A DNA stretch of 64,000 nt from Polaromonas sp. (GCA_028291985.1 JAQGNE010000063.1:1-64000), one strand, 5' to 3'. Shown: positions 26,228 through 35,008, counted from the first letter of the stretch. Made by a program: numbers and translations. The notes: generated from the letters alone by a model not told the origin.

Positions 26228-27592
26228 TCAGGGGCTTATGCGCTGCAGTGGCTTTGCTGTAGAGCCTGGCCTCTTGCCTGGCGGTGCCGGCGTGCCGCCA
26301 AACGCCTTGCCCAACCCGCCGATGGCGGCCCCGATACGCGCGCCAATCGCCGTGCCGACGCCGGGCAACACGGCAGTTCCCACTACCGCGCCAGACACTG
26401 CGCCGGCTGGCATGCTGACCACGACATTGGCAAGCGGCCCGCTGATGGTCAGGGGAACACCCACCACACCTTCCACCAGGTCAACCGCCACTTCTGCCTG
26501 GAGGCGCTGGTTCTGCAGGCGCGCGCTGCCGGTTGCGGTCAGCGCGCCGGATTCGGCCTTCAGGGCGGTAAACGCCAGCGCCATGCCGCTGGCACTGTTT
26601 TGCGTGACCAGCTGGCCGGTCAGTGAATTCAGCGGCGTGTGGCCCGCGTGCTCGCGCCCCAGCGTTTTGACGGCCCGGTCCAGGTCAAAACGTAGCAGGC
26701 TGCTGGCGCCCATCGCAAAACCGGTCTGCGTGCGCAGCGACCGCACCAGCTCGGCCAGGTTGGCCCCATCGGCCGACAGCAGGGTCTGGCCAGACACCTT
26801 GCCGGCGACCAGCGGCCGGCGGTTGAAGGCCTGCAGCATGCGGGACACTTCAATGCCCTGCGGCTTGAGCTTGCCGGCCAGGCGCAACAAACCGTTTTGC
26901 GTGGTGTCCAGCCGGAGCTGCCCGTTCAGGGTGCCGCCGCCGATGCTGCTGGTCAGGGACCACTGGTCGCCATCCTCATGGCGCTGCAGTTCAAAGGTGG
27001 TGGTGTCTTTGGCTGCGGGAAGCCGCAGCAGCGCATGCCGCGGCCGCCAGCCGGCATCAAACAAAACCTCGCCTGCATAGGTGACAGCCAGGCCGCGGCG
27101 CGACACCCAGGACAGCTCTTCCAGCACCAGCTTTGCCAGCGGCAGACGGTCCAGCCTGAAGCCCGATGCGTCGGGCGCGCTTTTTCGCCCCAGCCCCGCC
27201 AGCGAGGCTTGCGGCACCACCGCGCCTTGCACGCGGATTTCTTTGAACCGTATGCGTTTTTGCATCAGCAACATGAGGTCCGGGTGCAGCACCAGGGCTT
27301 TGGCAGTGACCGGTGCGGGCTGATCAGTTGCTACCTCACGCAGGATGATGGCCGGGCGTGGCAACAGCCGCCAGTCCAGCGCGACCAGTGCGACATTCAC
27401 GCCCAGTGCCTCAGCAAGCTCTGCCTCGGCGCGGCGTGCCAGCTCATCATTTGACGGCAGCAGAACCGCTACTGTCCCGGCCGCAAGCAGCAGCATCAGC
27501 AAGAGCAAGCCTGCCAGCCCGGCTGCCCGGCGCTGGCGCCAGAACGGCTTGCGCAGGACGGCGTTCGTAGCGGGTGGTTCAGCGGCGGGCAT
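26228..27592 (-). CDS. AsmA-like membrane-anchored protein
   Basis: A 454-residue protein: one N-terminal membrane helix (AGLAGLLLLMLLLAAGTVAVL), then LPSNDELARRAEAELAEALG and beta-rich repeats resembling the AsmA family, which acts in outer-membrane lipid or protein homeostasis. The C-terminus is Gly/Ala/Val-rich (GAVVGTAVLPGVGTAIGARI), typical of AsmA-like proteins. The frame is open to 27625, but the ATG at 27592 gives a better N-terminus. The family call rests on architecture rather than a diagnostic motif. Confidence 0.65.
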   Translation of the reverse strand: MPAAEPPATNAVLRKPFWRQRRAAGLAGLLLLMLLLAAGTVAVLLPSNDELARRAEAELAEALGVNVALVALDWRLLPRPAIILREVATDQPAPVTAKALVLHPDLMLLMQKRIRFKEIRVQGAVVPQASLAGLGRKSAPDASGFRLDRLPLAKLVLEELSWVSRRGLAVTYAGEVLFDAGWRPRHALLRLPAAKDTTTFELQRHEDGDQWSLTSSIGGGTLNGQLRLDTTQNGLLRLAGKLKPQGIEVSRMLQAFNRRPLVAGKVSGQTLLSADGANLAELVRSLRTQTGFAMGASSLLRFDLDRAVKTLGREHAGHTPLNSLTGQLVTQNSASGMALAFTALKAESGALTATGSARLQNQRLQAEVAVDLVEGVVGVPLTISGPLANVVVSMPAGAVSGAVVGTAVLPGVGTAIGARIGAAIGGLGKAFGGTPAPPGKRPGSTAKPLQRISP

Positions 27593-27747
27593 GACGCCAA
27601 GCTTAGTGCAGCCGCGGCTGTGCACAGCGCGACAACCTATGCACAGGGTGTAGGCCCGGGGCTCACCTGCAGACCACCGGGCGCTTTATAGTGGTTGCCT
27701 GGCGCCGCCGCTCCCATGGCGGCGCCCCACTTTTGCAGGCCAACCTC

Positions 27748-28170
27748 ATGCGTATCTGGAAGCAGGCTGTTTCGGTAGAGCAGTTGACAGCGTCAGGCAC
27801 TGACACGGCGGTCTCCCACCTCGGCATCGAGTTTCTGGAGGTAGGTGACGATTTCATCCGCGCCCGGGTGCCGGTCGACAGCCGCACCATCCAGCCGTAC
27901 GGCCTGTTGCATGGCGGCGTGTCGGTGGTGCTGGCCGAAACCCTGGGCTCATGCGGCGCGGCGTACGCGGCGCCAGCGGGCCACCGGGTGGTGGGCCTGG
28001 ACATCAACGCCAACCACCTGAAGGGCGCCAAAAGCGGCTGGGTCACCGGCACAACCCGGCCGGTTCACATCGGAAAAACAACCCAGGTCTGGCACATCGA
28101 CATCACCAATGAAGCCGGCGAGCTGGTGTGTGTGTCGCGCATCACGATGGCGGTTTTGCAGCCGCGCTAG
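27748..28170 (+). CDS. Hotdog-fold acyl-CoA thioesterase, MenI/YdiI-like
   Basis: A 140-residue thioesterase. It aligns through its length with E. coli YdiI/MenI: IWKQ start, VPVDSRTIQPYGLLHGG at 41-57, catalytic Glu64 in VVLAETLGS, VVGLDINANHLKGA and a final SRITMAVL. YdiI hydrolyses 1,4-dihydroxy-2-naphthoyl-CoA and other aromatic acyl-CoAs; this lineage normally uses ubiquinone, so the true substrate may differ. The upstream 19-residue extension is not homologous. Confidence 0.88.
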   Translation: MRIWKQAVSVEQLTASGTDTAVSHLGIEFLEVGDDFIRARVPVDSRTIQPYGLLHGGVSVVLAETLGSCGAAYAAPAGHRVVGLDINANHLKGAKSGWVTGTTRPVHIGKTTQVWHIDITNEAGELVCVSRITMAVLQPR

Positions 28171-28217
28171 GTTGTTTTCAGCGTTTCATGGCTGCAGCCC
28201 AATGAATATGCGAGTTA

Positions 28218-28249
28218 TTTGCTATTATTTAAATAGCACTTTGAAGCAC
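28218..28249 (+). repeat. Dispersed short repeat, truncated copy 6
   Basis: TTTGCTATTATTTAAATAGC, the AT-rich inverted repeat of the family, without a clear GGGCT half. It lies between the thioesterase gene and the decayed phosphatase. Confidence 0.6.
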
Positions 28250-28311
28250 GAACCGTCTCGACGTGGAGCTTTGTCTTCGCGCCGGCTGTCAGCTTCTGCC
28301 TGCGAACACGC

Positions 28312-28927
28312 TTGAACCTGGGCTTCGGGCTTCTGCTGGCCGCCAGCTCTGCCATCGCGCAACCCGCCGCCCGGCCGGAAGCTCGTCTTTGGCGCTGCCA
28401 ACCATCGCGTCGGCCACCTCATCTGCGCCTGCCGAAGCGAGTGCCCTGGCGCGCAGTGAGGTAGCCATCTCGCTGCGCAAGGGCGGCTATGTCATTTACT
28501 TTCGCCATGCGGCCACCGACTTTTCAAAAAACGACGCCCGCATGACCAGCTATGCCGACTGCGCCAACCAGCGGCTGCTCTCAAGGGCAGGCCGCAGCAG
28601 CGCACGCCAGGTCGGGCGGCATATCGCCAGACTGGGCGTGCCGATTGGCGAGTCCTTTGCCCGCCCGCTGTGCCGCACCCCGGAAACCGATGTTAGGGCG
28701 CGCCACGCCACGCAACGAGATGTGCGAAGGAGACAGCGGTGACTGCCCAGGGCTCAAGCAACTGCTGGCGCTGCCGGTAGCCGCTGGTCGGGCATGGCAC
28801 GCCTTTCAGGGCCATTGCCGGCGCCCCGCATCTGGCGGATGGCGAGCCCGCGGTCATCAGGCCTGAGGGCTCGCGCTGGACGGTAGTGGCGCGTGTGCTA
28901 CCCGAGGACTGGGCCTCGCTTCGATGA
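28312..28927 (+). pseudogene. Decayed histidine phosphatase-family gene
   Basis: Three frames together give one secreted histidine phosphatase-like protein: a signal peptide starting with TTG (LNLGFGLLLAASSAIAQP), then in a second frame ISLRKGGYVIYFRHAATDFS with the phospho-acceptor RHA, CANQRLLSRAGR, ESFARPLCRTPE; a third frame MLGRATPRNEMCEGDSGDCP; and a fourth stretch GHGTPFRAIAGAPHLADGEP ending PEDWASLR. The frame changes near 28375, 28690 and 28790 separate otherwise continuous homology, so the gene is broken. Confidence 0.8.
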
Positions 28928-29364
28928 CCCTGCAAGATGGACGCGGCGCTGCCAGACGCACTGACTGGCAATGAGCGGAAAGCAGGTTCGAGCGGGACAC
29001 GAAGACCGGGTCAAGGCGATGCGTCAGTCAACCAGAACAGCGACAACTTGACAATTTCAATCAAACAGGGCCCTGGCCCTCTCAATCAGACCGTTGGTAG
29101 CTATGGAGTTAGTAGCGCCTCCAGTTTTGATGGGTCGCGAATTCGACAGCCCGTGACTGCAACCGCGTAACTGCAACATTGCTTTCGGCCGCGACAGGTG
29201 CCCGCACATATGGCTTTGCAGTGGTTCGCCCAGCGGCATTCCCTCAGGTTGCAAGCGGTTGTCCTACAGAGGTGAGCTCATCAGGCTTGCGCATTTTTCA
29301 GCAATAGTCCCTTACCCTTCTTATTAGTTCTTAATCATTAAGCCCCACGGGCACAGGGAAACCA
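28928..29364. other. Gap with no recognisable gene
   Basis: About 440 bases after the broken phosphatase. Short frames exist but lack ribosome sites and coherent residue patterns. A stretch near 29097-29140 (TAGCTATGGAGTTAGTAGC, then CCTCCAG) looks like a badly eroded copy of the dispersed repeat, but the match is too weak to list as one. The last 80 bases are AT-rich and probably hold the promoter of the receiver gene at 29365. Confidence 0.4.
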
Positions 29365-29754
29365 ATGGCTTTGCGGGTTTTTGTAGTGGAGGACGACTGC
29401 GTCACCCAAACCTGGCTGGACCAGTTCCTGACGGCGCATGTCGGCGCCACGGTGGTGGGGTGCGCTGAAACCGAACTTGACGCGAAACGCTGGCTTGACG
29501 AACATCCCCATGCATGGGACCTGGCCATCGTTGATATCTTTTTGAAGGCGGGCACCGGTGCGGGTGTTACCCGGCACTGCCGCAGCCGGGCTGTCAACCA
29601 GAGCGTCATTGTTATCACCAGCCACCCGATTGAAAGCCTGGTCAAACATTGCCTCGCACTGGGCGCGGATGCGGTTTACGAGAAGACAACGCAGACCCAA
29701 CAGCTGCTCGAGCATTGCCAACGGCTCGCGGCTTCGTTGCCAGACCCCTCGTAG
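29365..29754 (+). CDS. Stand-alone response regulator receiver
   Basis: A 129-residue CheY-like receiver without output domain. The acidic pair VVEDD is at residues 8-11, the phospho-acceptor is Asp57 in LAIVDIFLK, a Thr in VVITSHP precedes the switch region, and the conserved Lys is in VYEKTTQ near residue 107. No kinase gene adjoins it; the nearest kinases are those at 42-51 kb. It could act by protein-protein contact or as a phosphate sink. Confidence 0.85.
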   Translation: MALRVFVVEDDCVTQTWLDQFLTAHVGATVVGCAETELDAKRWLDEHPHAWDLAIVDIFLKAGTGAGVTRHCRSRAVNQSVIVITSHPIESLVKHCLALGADAVYEKTTQTQQLLEHCQRLAASLPDPS

Positions 29755-29989
29755 GCAGCCGCCAAGGCAGGCGACGGGGGTTTTCTTGCTATTTATGTTG
29801 CCTGGTCTGGGAATCGAAGCGCCGCACCGGTGACGCGATTCATAACCGGATTGCAGATAACGCGGCTGCGCATGATGAACCGGCCAATCCAGCGAGAACG
29901 ATGGCGGTGCTATCGCTGCAGTATCAACGACCCCCTTGACGCCCCAAGCGGGCAGGTGGTTCAGTCCACTCCAGATCGCCAACCAGGTG

Positions 29990-30078
29990 CCAGGCGCCCC
30001 AGCAGGCCAAACCCCGGCCAGGTCCTGTAGTTGCAGAACCTCAGGCGGCCCATAGCGCATGCAAACATGAGCCTTCAG
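29990..30078 (-). pseudogene. Possible zinc/NADPH dehydrogenase (MDR) 5' scrap
   Basis: The minus strand reads LKAHVCMRYGPPEVLQLQDL, which is the start pattern of medium-chain quinone oxidoreductases, with CTG where ATG is expected. After this, homology fades and frames break down over 29760-29990. It explains part of the 410-base gap between the receiver gene and the gene at 30166, but the evidence is only about 20 residues. Confidence 0.4.
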
Positions 30079-30165
30079 GCTTTCGTCCATGGAATCGACA
30101 AGACGGCGCAGGCATATGAGCAAGGCGCAATTTGGGGCCGGCTCCTGGCTCACAAGGGCCGGTGT

Positions 30166-30555
30166 TCAAAGGCAGGCGACGCTTGCGGCATGGCAGGCAG
30201 AAGGCTCCCCTTTCGCTGGCGCGGCGGAGCCAGCACCCTTGACCATCCTTGTGCAGATGGCATCCGAGTGCGGTGTATTGCCAAACGACATGACCCTCTG
30301 AAAACCAGTGGCGGAATACAAATAGCACTGGTACTGCAGGCCGTCATTTGTCTTGACGCTGTAGTCGATACATCCACCGGTATCCGGCCGCTGGTCTGCA
30401 ATGGTGAAGCTTCCCAGCTCGCGTCCGATAGCAACGGAGGTACGTTGTGCCAGTCCGTCCTGACCGATGGTGGCTGCGCAACCTGTCCCGACACGTATCA
30501 ACATGGCAGCCGCCGCTCGCTGCGGTGTGGGCGGCATCGTCCGTTCGAGCGTCAT
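30166..30555 (-). CDS. Putative lipoprotein, hypothetical
   Basis: A 129-residue frame with CGGAG before its ATG. The N-terminus has a basic then hydrophobic stretch (RAAAAMLIRVGTGCAAT) with a Cys in a near-lipobox context, followed by IGQDGLAQRTSVAIGRELGS and FTIADQRPD, then a Cys-containing domain (YQCYLYSATGFQRVMSFGN). The lipobox is imperfect (GTGC) and the basic residue inside the hydrophobic core is unusual, so secretion is uncertain; the Ala/Lys-rich end may reflect a late frameshift. Family not recognised. Confidence 0.55.
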   Translation of the reverse strand: MTLERTMPPTPQRAAAAMLIRVGTGCAATIGQDGLAQRTSVAIGRELGSFTIADQRPDTGGCIDYSVKTNDGLQYQCYLYSATGFQRVMSFGNTPHSDAICTRMVKGAGSAAPAKGEPSACHAASVACL

Positions 30556-30612
30556 GTTGTTCTCCGAGTTGTGGTGTTCGTCAGACTCTGGCCTGCTTCC
30601 CTGCAGACGTGA

Positions 30613-30630
30613 ACCCTACTCAAGTAGGGT
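30613..30630. promoter_or_regulatory. 18-bp inverted repeat between divergent genes
   Basis: ACCCTACT-CA-AGTAGGGT is a perfect 8-base inverted repeat with a 2-base centre. It lies 58 bases upstream of the minus-strand gene that starts at 30555 and 181 bases upstream of the lipoprotein start at 30811. The short centre argues for a protein-binding site rather than a terminator hairpin. The binding protein is unknown. Confidence 0.5.
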
Positions 30631-30810
30631 GTGATGGAGCCCGGTTCTCCGACCAAGCTCTGCCTACAGTTTTCCAGGGCTCTGCCTTACACCGGTAGCG
30701 ATGAGACTGCCAAGAGAATAAATGTGGGGTTTCAGGCTACTGCTCTCGGGGGAGAAGCTGGTGGCACCCCCTGTTTCGCTCCATCACATCAACTATCGAT
30801 AGGCCCATCC

Positions 30811-31086
30811 ATGTTTACAAAATCCGCTTTGACAATCGCTGCTGTTTCGCTTGCTACTCTGGGACTTTCAGCCTGTGACGTGAAAAAAACGCAGGAAGGA
30901 AATGTGACGGTGCCGAAAGTGGAGGTTCAAAAAACACAGGAGGGCGACGTTACCTTGCCCAAGTACGATGTCACCGCACCGTCCGTCAGCGTGTCGACAA
31001 CCGAGAAAACAGTCACCGTGCCTACCGTCAAGACGGAAGAAAAGACGGTTGAAGTGCCGAAGGTTACGGTTACGCCAGCCAAGTAG
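30811..31086 (+). CDS. Small repeat-containing lipoprotein
   Basis: A 91-residue protein with a signal peptide (MFTKSALTIAAVSLATLG) and lipobox LSAC, so the mature chain should begin at lipidated Cys22. The mature part is built of imperfect tandem repeats: KKTQEGNVTVPKVEV then QKTQEGDVTLPKYDV, followed by Val/Thr/Lys beta-like strings (TEKTVTVPTV, EEKTVEVPKV). The alternating pattern suggests an extended beta structure. The in-frame ATG at 30631 adds an implausible leader. Function unknown. Confidence 0.8.
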   Translation: MFTKSALTIAAVSLATLGLSACDVKKTQEGNVTVPKVEVQKTQEGDVTLPKYDVTAPSVSVSTTEKTVTVPTVKTEEKTVEVPKVTVTPAK

Positions 31087-31226
31087 CAGGCGTGCGGCTG
31101 CCCCGGCCGGATGGACCTGCAGGACGCAGCAGCTCGTCAGCAGTGGAACCAACGTCTGGGCCTGAGCGCCAGACCGCTATGAGTTCAGCCCGGGTTGGGA
31201 GCGTCTTGCAGGCGTGTCGCGCCTCC

Positions 31227-31802
31227 TCACCCAGCGGCTGCAGCGCCAGACTGCGCGAGGCGCTCGCTTTTCCAGTACACATCATCACCCCCATTCATGC
31301 GGTTCAGTACGCGGGACAGTACAAACAGCAAGTCGCTCAGGCGGTTCAGGTAATGGCGCGGCGCGGCATTGAGTTGTTCTGCACTTTCCAGCGCAACCAC
31401 CGATCGTTCTGCCCGGCGTGCCACCGTACGGCAGACATGGGCCAGCGCAGCAGCACGTGAGCCTGCAGGCAGGATGAATTCAGCCAGGCGGGGCAAAGTG
31501 GCGTTATGCGTCTGCAGCGCTGTATCCAGCACCGCCACCGCCTCTGCCTTGAGCAGCTCAAACCCTGGAATACTGAGTTCACCACCGAGGTTGAAAAGCT
31601 GGTGTTGCACCTCGACCAGCAGCTCGCGCACGCCACTGGGTAATTCTTCGCACAGCAGCAAACCGATGCTGGAATTGAGCTCATCCACGTCGCCCATGGC
31701 ATGCACCCGCAGGCTGTTTTTCGATACCCGTGTGTTGTCGCCCAGTCCGGTAGTTCCATCGTCACCGGTGCGGGTGGCGATTTGGGTCAGTCGATTGGCC
31801 AT
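31227..31802 (-). CDS. Cob(I)alamin adenosyltransferase, PduO type
   Basis: Transfers the 5'-deoxyadenosyl group of ATP to cob(I)alamin to give adenosylcobalamin. The 191-residue protein has the PduO signature: TRTGDDGTTGLGDNTRVSKN at 11-30 for ATP binding, HAMGDVDELNSSIG, then RRAERSVVAL and YLNRLSDLLFVLSR near the C-terminus. No other cobalamin genes are in the window, so it probably acts in salvage of cobalamin for enzymes encoded elsewhere. Confidence 0.93.
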   Translation of the reverse strand: MANRLTQIATRTGDDGTTGLGDNTRVSKNSLRVHAMGDVDELNSSIGLLLCEELPSGVRELLVEVQHQLFNLGGELSIPGFELLKAEAVAVLDTALQTHNATLPRLAEFILPAGSRAAALAHVCRTVARRAERSVVALESAEQLNAAPRHYLNRLSDLLFVLSRVLNRMNGGDDVYWKSERLAQSGAAAAG

Positions 31803-31987
31803 GGTGTTGTCCCGTCAGCGTTAAAAAAATGTGGTGTGGCCGGTTGCCTTGCGGCAAGCAAACGTGAAACCTTGCTACCGGTTGTGTGCCCACGAAACCT
31901 GCTGCAAGAGTGCTGGTCAGGCAGCAGTGACGGCTTTCCAATCAAGGCGATTGCCTGTACCTGGCAACCAACGACGAAAGACATTGC

Positions 31988-32395
31988 ATGACACCACGCG
32001 CCAGCTTCATGCTTGGGCAAACTGCCCAGGCAGCCAAACATTCTAGGGTCAACTTTGAAAGGCAGAGCGTGCTGCTGATGGGCGCCCTGGTCATGGCGAT
32101 GAGCTTGGCGGTGCACGCGCAGTCGGCGGCACCAGCGGCTGAAGAGCGCAACAGTCCGGCCTCGCAGATCAGTCCGCAAACCGCCACCGGCATAGCACCT
32201 GCCGGTACGGGCGGCAAGCCCGCCGCACAGGACATCGACACTGCATTCGAGCGCGCCGATATCAACCGTGATGGCAAGCTGGACCGCCGGGAGGCGGAGT
32301 TGTTCTCACCGGTCGGCCAGCGATTTGAGGCGCTTGACAGCAACCGGGACAACTTTGTTTCGCGCCAGGAGCTGCGCAAGATGTCCGGCTCCTGA
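31988..32395 (+). CDS. Secreted EF-hand protein
   Basis: A 135-residue protein with a long N-terminal signal region (basic start, then LLMGALVMAMSLAVHAQS, cleavage likely after HAQ), a Pro/Ala-rich linker, and two EF-hand loops: DINRDGKLDRREAE and DSNRDNFVSRQEL. The first loop has the Asp-x-Asn-x-Asp-Gly pattern intact; in the second the usual Gly at position 6 is Asn, so calcium binding there may be weak. Probably a periplasmic calcium-binding protein. Confidence 0.8.
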   Translation: MTPRASFMLGQTAQAAKHSRVNFERQSVLLMGALVMAMSLAVHAQSAAPAAEERNSPASQISPQTATGIAPAGTGGKPAAQDIDTAFERADINRDGKLDRREAELFSPVGQRFEALDSNRDNFVSRQELRKMSGS

Positions 32396-32598
32396 GCGCT
32401 CGCCGCCAGCCGCCCGGCGCTGTAAGCGCTTGGCCAAGTGCTGCCATACCGCACAGGTGGGCATACAGGATGGCTGTCTGCTTTAAACCGGCGACTACTT
32501 CATAATGTTCCATCGGGTGCAGGCATCCTGGCTGCCGGGCCACGCGGCCTTGATCAGCACCGCCGCCGCTGACCTGCCAAGCTATCTGGAGAAACATC

Positions 32599-34020
32599 AT
32601 GAATGCCCCGCTTCCCTCTCACCTGCTGCCCGAAATTGCCCAGCGCGACACACCGACAGCGCTGATCGATGCGCTGAAGGCGCATTTTTCAGAACGTTGC
32701 TCGACGGCGATGGTGGTACGCGAGCAGCACGGCCGCGACGAATCATCATTTGCAGTGCCGCCGCCAGCCGCAGTGGTGTTTGCCGAAAGCACCGCGGATG
32801 TGGCGCTGGCGGTCTCGCTGGCAGACCGGTATAGCGTTCCCGTGATTCCGTTTGGCGTGGGCACCTCGCTCGAAGGCCATCTGCTGGCTGTACAAGGCGG
32901 CATCAGCATTGACGTGAGCCGCATGAACCGGGTGTTGCAGGTCAATGCGGAAGACCTCACCGTTACCGTGCAGCCCGGCGTCACGCGCAAGCAACTCAAT
33001 GAAGAGATCAAGAGCACCGGGCTCTTCTTTCCGATTGACCCCGGCGCCGACGCAACGCTTGGCGGCATGAGCGCAACCCGCGCCAGCGGCACCAACGCCG
33101 TGCGCTACGGCACCATGCGCGAGAACGTGCTGGCCCTGGAAGTGGTGACAGCCGACGGCAGCGTGATTCGTACCGGCACGCGCGCGAAAAAATCATCTGC
33201 GGGCTACGACCTGACGCGGCTCATGGTGGGCAGCGAAGGCACGCTGGGCGTGATCACTGAAGTGACGGTCAGGCTTTACCCCTTGCCTGAGGCGATTTCG
33301 GCAGCGATCTGCTCATTCCCGAGCATCGAGGCGGCGGTGCGCACCACCATAGAGATCATCCAGCTGGGCGTGCCAATTGCCCGCGTCGAATTGATCGACC
33401 ATAACGCAGTGCGCATGGTGAACGCGCACAGCAAGCTGGGCCTGCGTGAAGAGCCGATGCTATTGATGGAGTTTCATGGCTCGCCGAGCAGCGTGAAAGA
33501 GCAGGCCGAACTGGTGCAAGAGCTTGCCAGCGGCCACGGCGGCAACGCTTTTGAATGGGCCAGCACGCCGGAAGAACGCACACGGCTATGGACGGCCCGG
33601 CACAACGCCTACTTTGCCGCCATCCAGTCGAGGCCCGGCTGCCGCGCAATTTCCACCGATACCTGCGTGCCGATTTCACGCCTGGCCGATTGCCTGCTGG
33701 AGTCCGTGGCCGAGGTCGACGCTAGCGGCATTCCCTATTTCCTGGTCGGCCATGTCGGTGACGGTAATTTTCACTTCGGTTACCTGATAGACCCTGACAT
33801 TCCGGCCGAGCGTGAAGTGGCCGAGGCTCTGAACCACAAGCTGGTGTCACGGGCGCTGGCGCTGGAGGGCACCTGCACCGGGGAGCACGGGGTCGGGCTG
33901 CACAAGATGGATTTTCTGGTGACAGAAGCGGGCGCGGGCGCGGTGCAGATGATGCGGACCATCAAGCAGGCGCTGGACCCGAAGAACATCATGAACCCGG
34001 GCAAGATATTCTCAATGTGA
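32599..34020 (+). CDS. FAD-linked D-lactate dehydrogenase (GlcD/Dld type)
   Basis: A 473-residue flavoprotein of the VAO/PCMH family that oxidises D-lactate (or glycolate-like 2-hydroxy acids) with transfer to cytochrome or quinone. FAD domain blocks are VPVIPFGVGTSLEGH, VQPGVTRKQLNEE, PGADATLGGMSATRASGTNA and VGSEGTLGVITE; the C-terminal domain has GHVGDGNFHF and CTGEHGVGLHK with metal-binding His residues. D-lactate dehydrogenase is the best guess; glcE/glcF partners are absent, which argues against glycolate oxidase. Confidence 0.9.
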   Translation: MNAPLPSHLLPEIAQRDTPTALIDALKAHFSERCSTAMVVREQHGRDESSFAVPPPAAVVFAESTADVALAVSLADRYSVPVIPFGVGTSLEGHLLAVQGGISIDVSRMNRVLQVNAEDLTVTVQPGVTRKQLNEEIKSTGLFFPIDPGADATLGGMSATRASGTNAVRYGTMRENVLALEVVTADGSVIRTGTRAKKSSAGYDLTRLMVGSEGTLGVITEVTVRLYPLPEAISAAICSFPSIEAAVRTTIEIIQLGVPIARVELIDHNAVRMVNAHSKLGLREEPMLLMEFHGSPSSVKEQAELVQELASGHGGNAFEWASTPEERTRLWTARHNAYFAAIQSRPGCRAISTDTCVPISRLADCLLESVAEVDASGIPYFLVGHVGDGNFHFGYLIDPDIPAEREVAEALNHKLVSRALALEGTCTGEHGVGLHKMDFLVTEAGAGAVQMMRTIKQALDPKNIMNPGKIFSM

Positions 34021-34075
34021 CGCTGGCCAGGTGGACGCAAGCCGGGCTTCCTGGCGAGCCCTGCCATGGCGCAAA

Positions 34076-35008
34076 TCAGCCGCGCAGACGGTCAATCAGC
34101 CCTTGCAGTTCATCCATGGACGAGAAATGGATAGCGACCTCGCCGGTTTCCTCGCGCTTGCCATTGCGCTTGATCTGCTTTTTGACACGCACTTCCACCT
34201 CCGCCATCAACAGGTCAGCCAGTTCTTCCTCGATGCGGCGCGTGTCGCGCGGCTTTTCCTTGGCCTGCTTTAGCGGGGTCAACGAAAATTCGGCGCTTAG
34301 CTTCTTGACCAATCCCTCCGCCTCACGCACTGACATTTTTCGGGCCGTGATCTGGTTGGCAGCCGTGATCTGCTCGGCCCGCTCCAGACCCAGCAGCGCA
34401 CGGGCATGGCCCATGTCGAGGTCCCCGGCCATCAGCATGGTTTGCACCGGGCCTGCCAGATTGAGGAGACGCAGCAGGTTGGATGCGGCGCTGCGTGAGC
34501 GGCCCACGGCTTGGGCGGCAAGTTCATGAGTGAGCCCAAACTCTTTCACCAGGCGTTGCAGGCCTTGGGCCTCTTCCAGTGGATTGAGGTCTTCGCGCTG
34601 GATATTTTCGATCAGCGACATGGCCGCGGCTGACTCGTCTGGCACATCGCGCACCAGCACCGGCACGCTGTCCAGCCCGGCAAGCCTGGCGGCCCGAAAG
34701 CGCCGCTCACCCGCGATGATCTCGTACTTGCCGTCATTCGGCCCGCTGGTGAGGCGGCGCACCAGGATCGGCTGCATGATGCCCTGCGCCTTGATGGACT
34801 CGGCCAGTTCGTAGAGCGCGCCTTCATCCATGCGGGTACGGGGCTGGTATTTGCCGGCGACCATATCGACCAGCCGAAGCGACGCTGGCAAGCCGGGACC
34901 GGTGGCGCTGCTGTTGGCGTTTTCCGCGTCGGTGGCACCTTCGCTGACTTTCGGACCAAGCAAGGCCTCGAGCCCCCGCCCCAGCCCTTTGGGTTTCTTC
35001 GTGACCAT
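34076..35008 (-). CDS. parB: Chromosome-partitioning protein ParB
   Basis: Centromere-binding CTPase of 310 residues. It begins KKPKGLGRGLEALLG, the ParA-interaction segment; then the CTP-binding N-domain with YQPRTRMDEGALYELAESI and GERRFRAARLAG; the helix-turn-helix LTHELAAQAVGRSRSAASN; and a C-terminal dimerisation domain. It works with ParA at 35771-36541 and with the parS sites at 37366, 38454 and 38679. It is separated from parA by a hydrolase gene. Confidence 0.97.
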   Translation of the reverse strand: MVTKKPKGLGRGLEALLGPKVSEGATDAENANSSATGPGLPASLRLVDMVAGKYQPRTRMDEGALYELAESIKAQGIMQPILVRRLTSGPNDGKYEIIAGERRFRAARLAGLDSVPVLVRDVPDESAAAMSLIENIQREDLNPLEEAQGLQRLVKEFGLTHELAAQAVGRSRSAASNLLRLLNLAGPVQTMLMAGDLDMGHARALLGLERAEQITAANQITARKMSVREAEGLVKKLSAEFSLTPLKQAKEKPRDTRRIEEELADLLMAEVEVRVKKQIKRNGKREETGEVAIHFSSMDELQGLIDRLRG

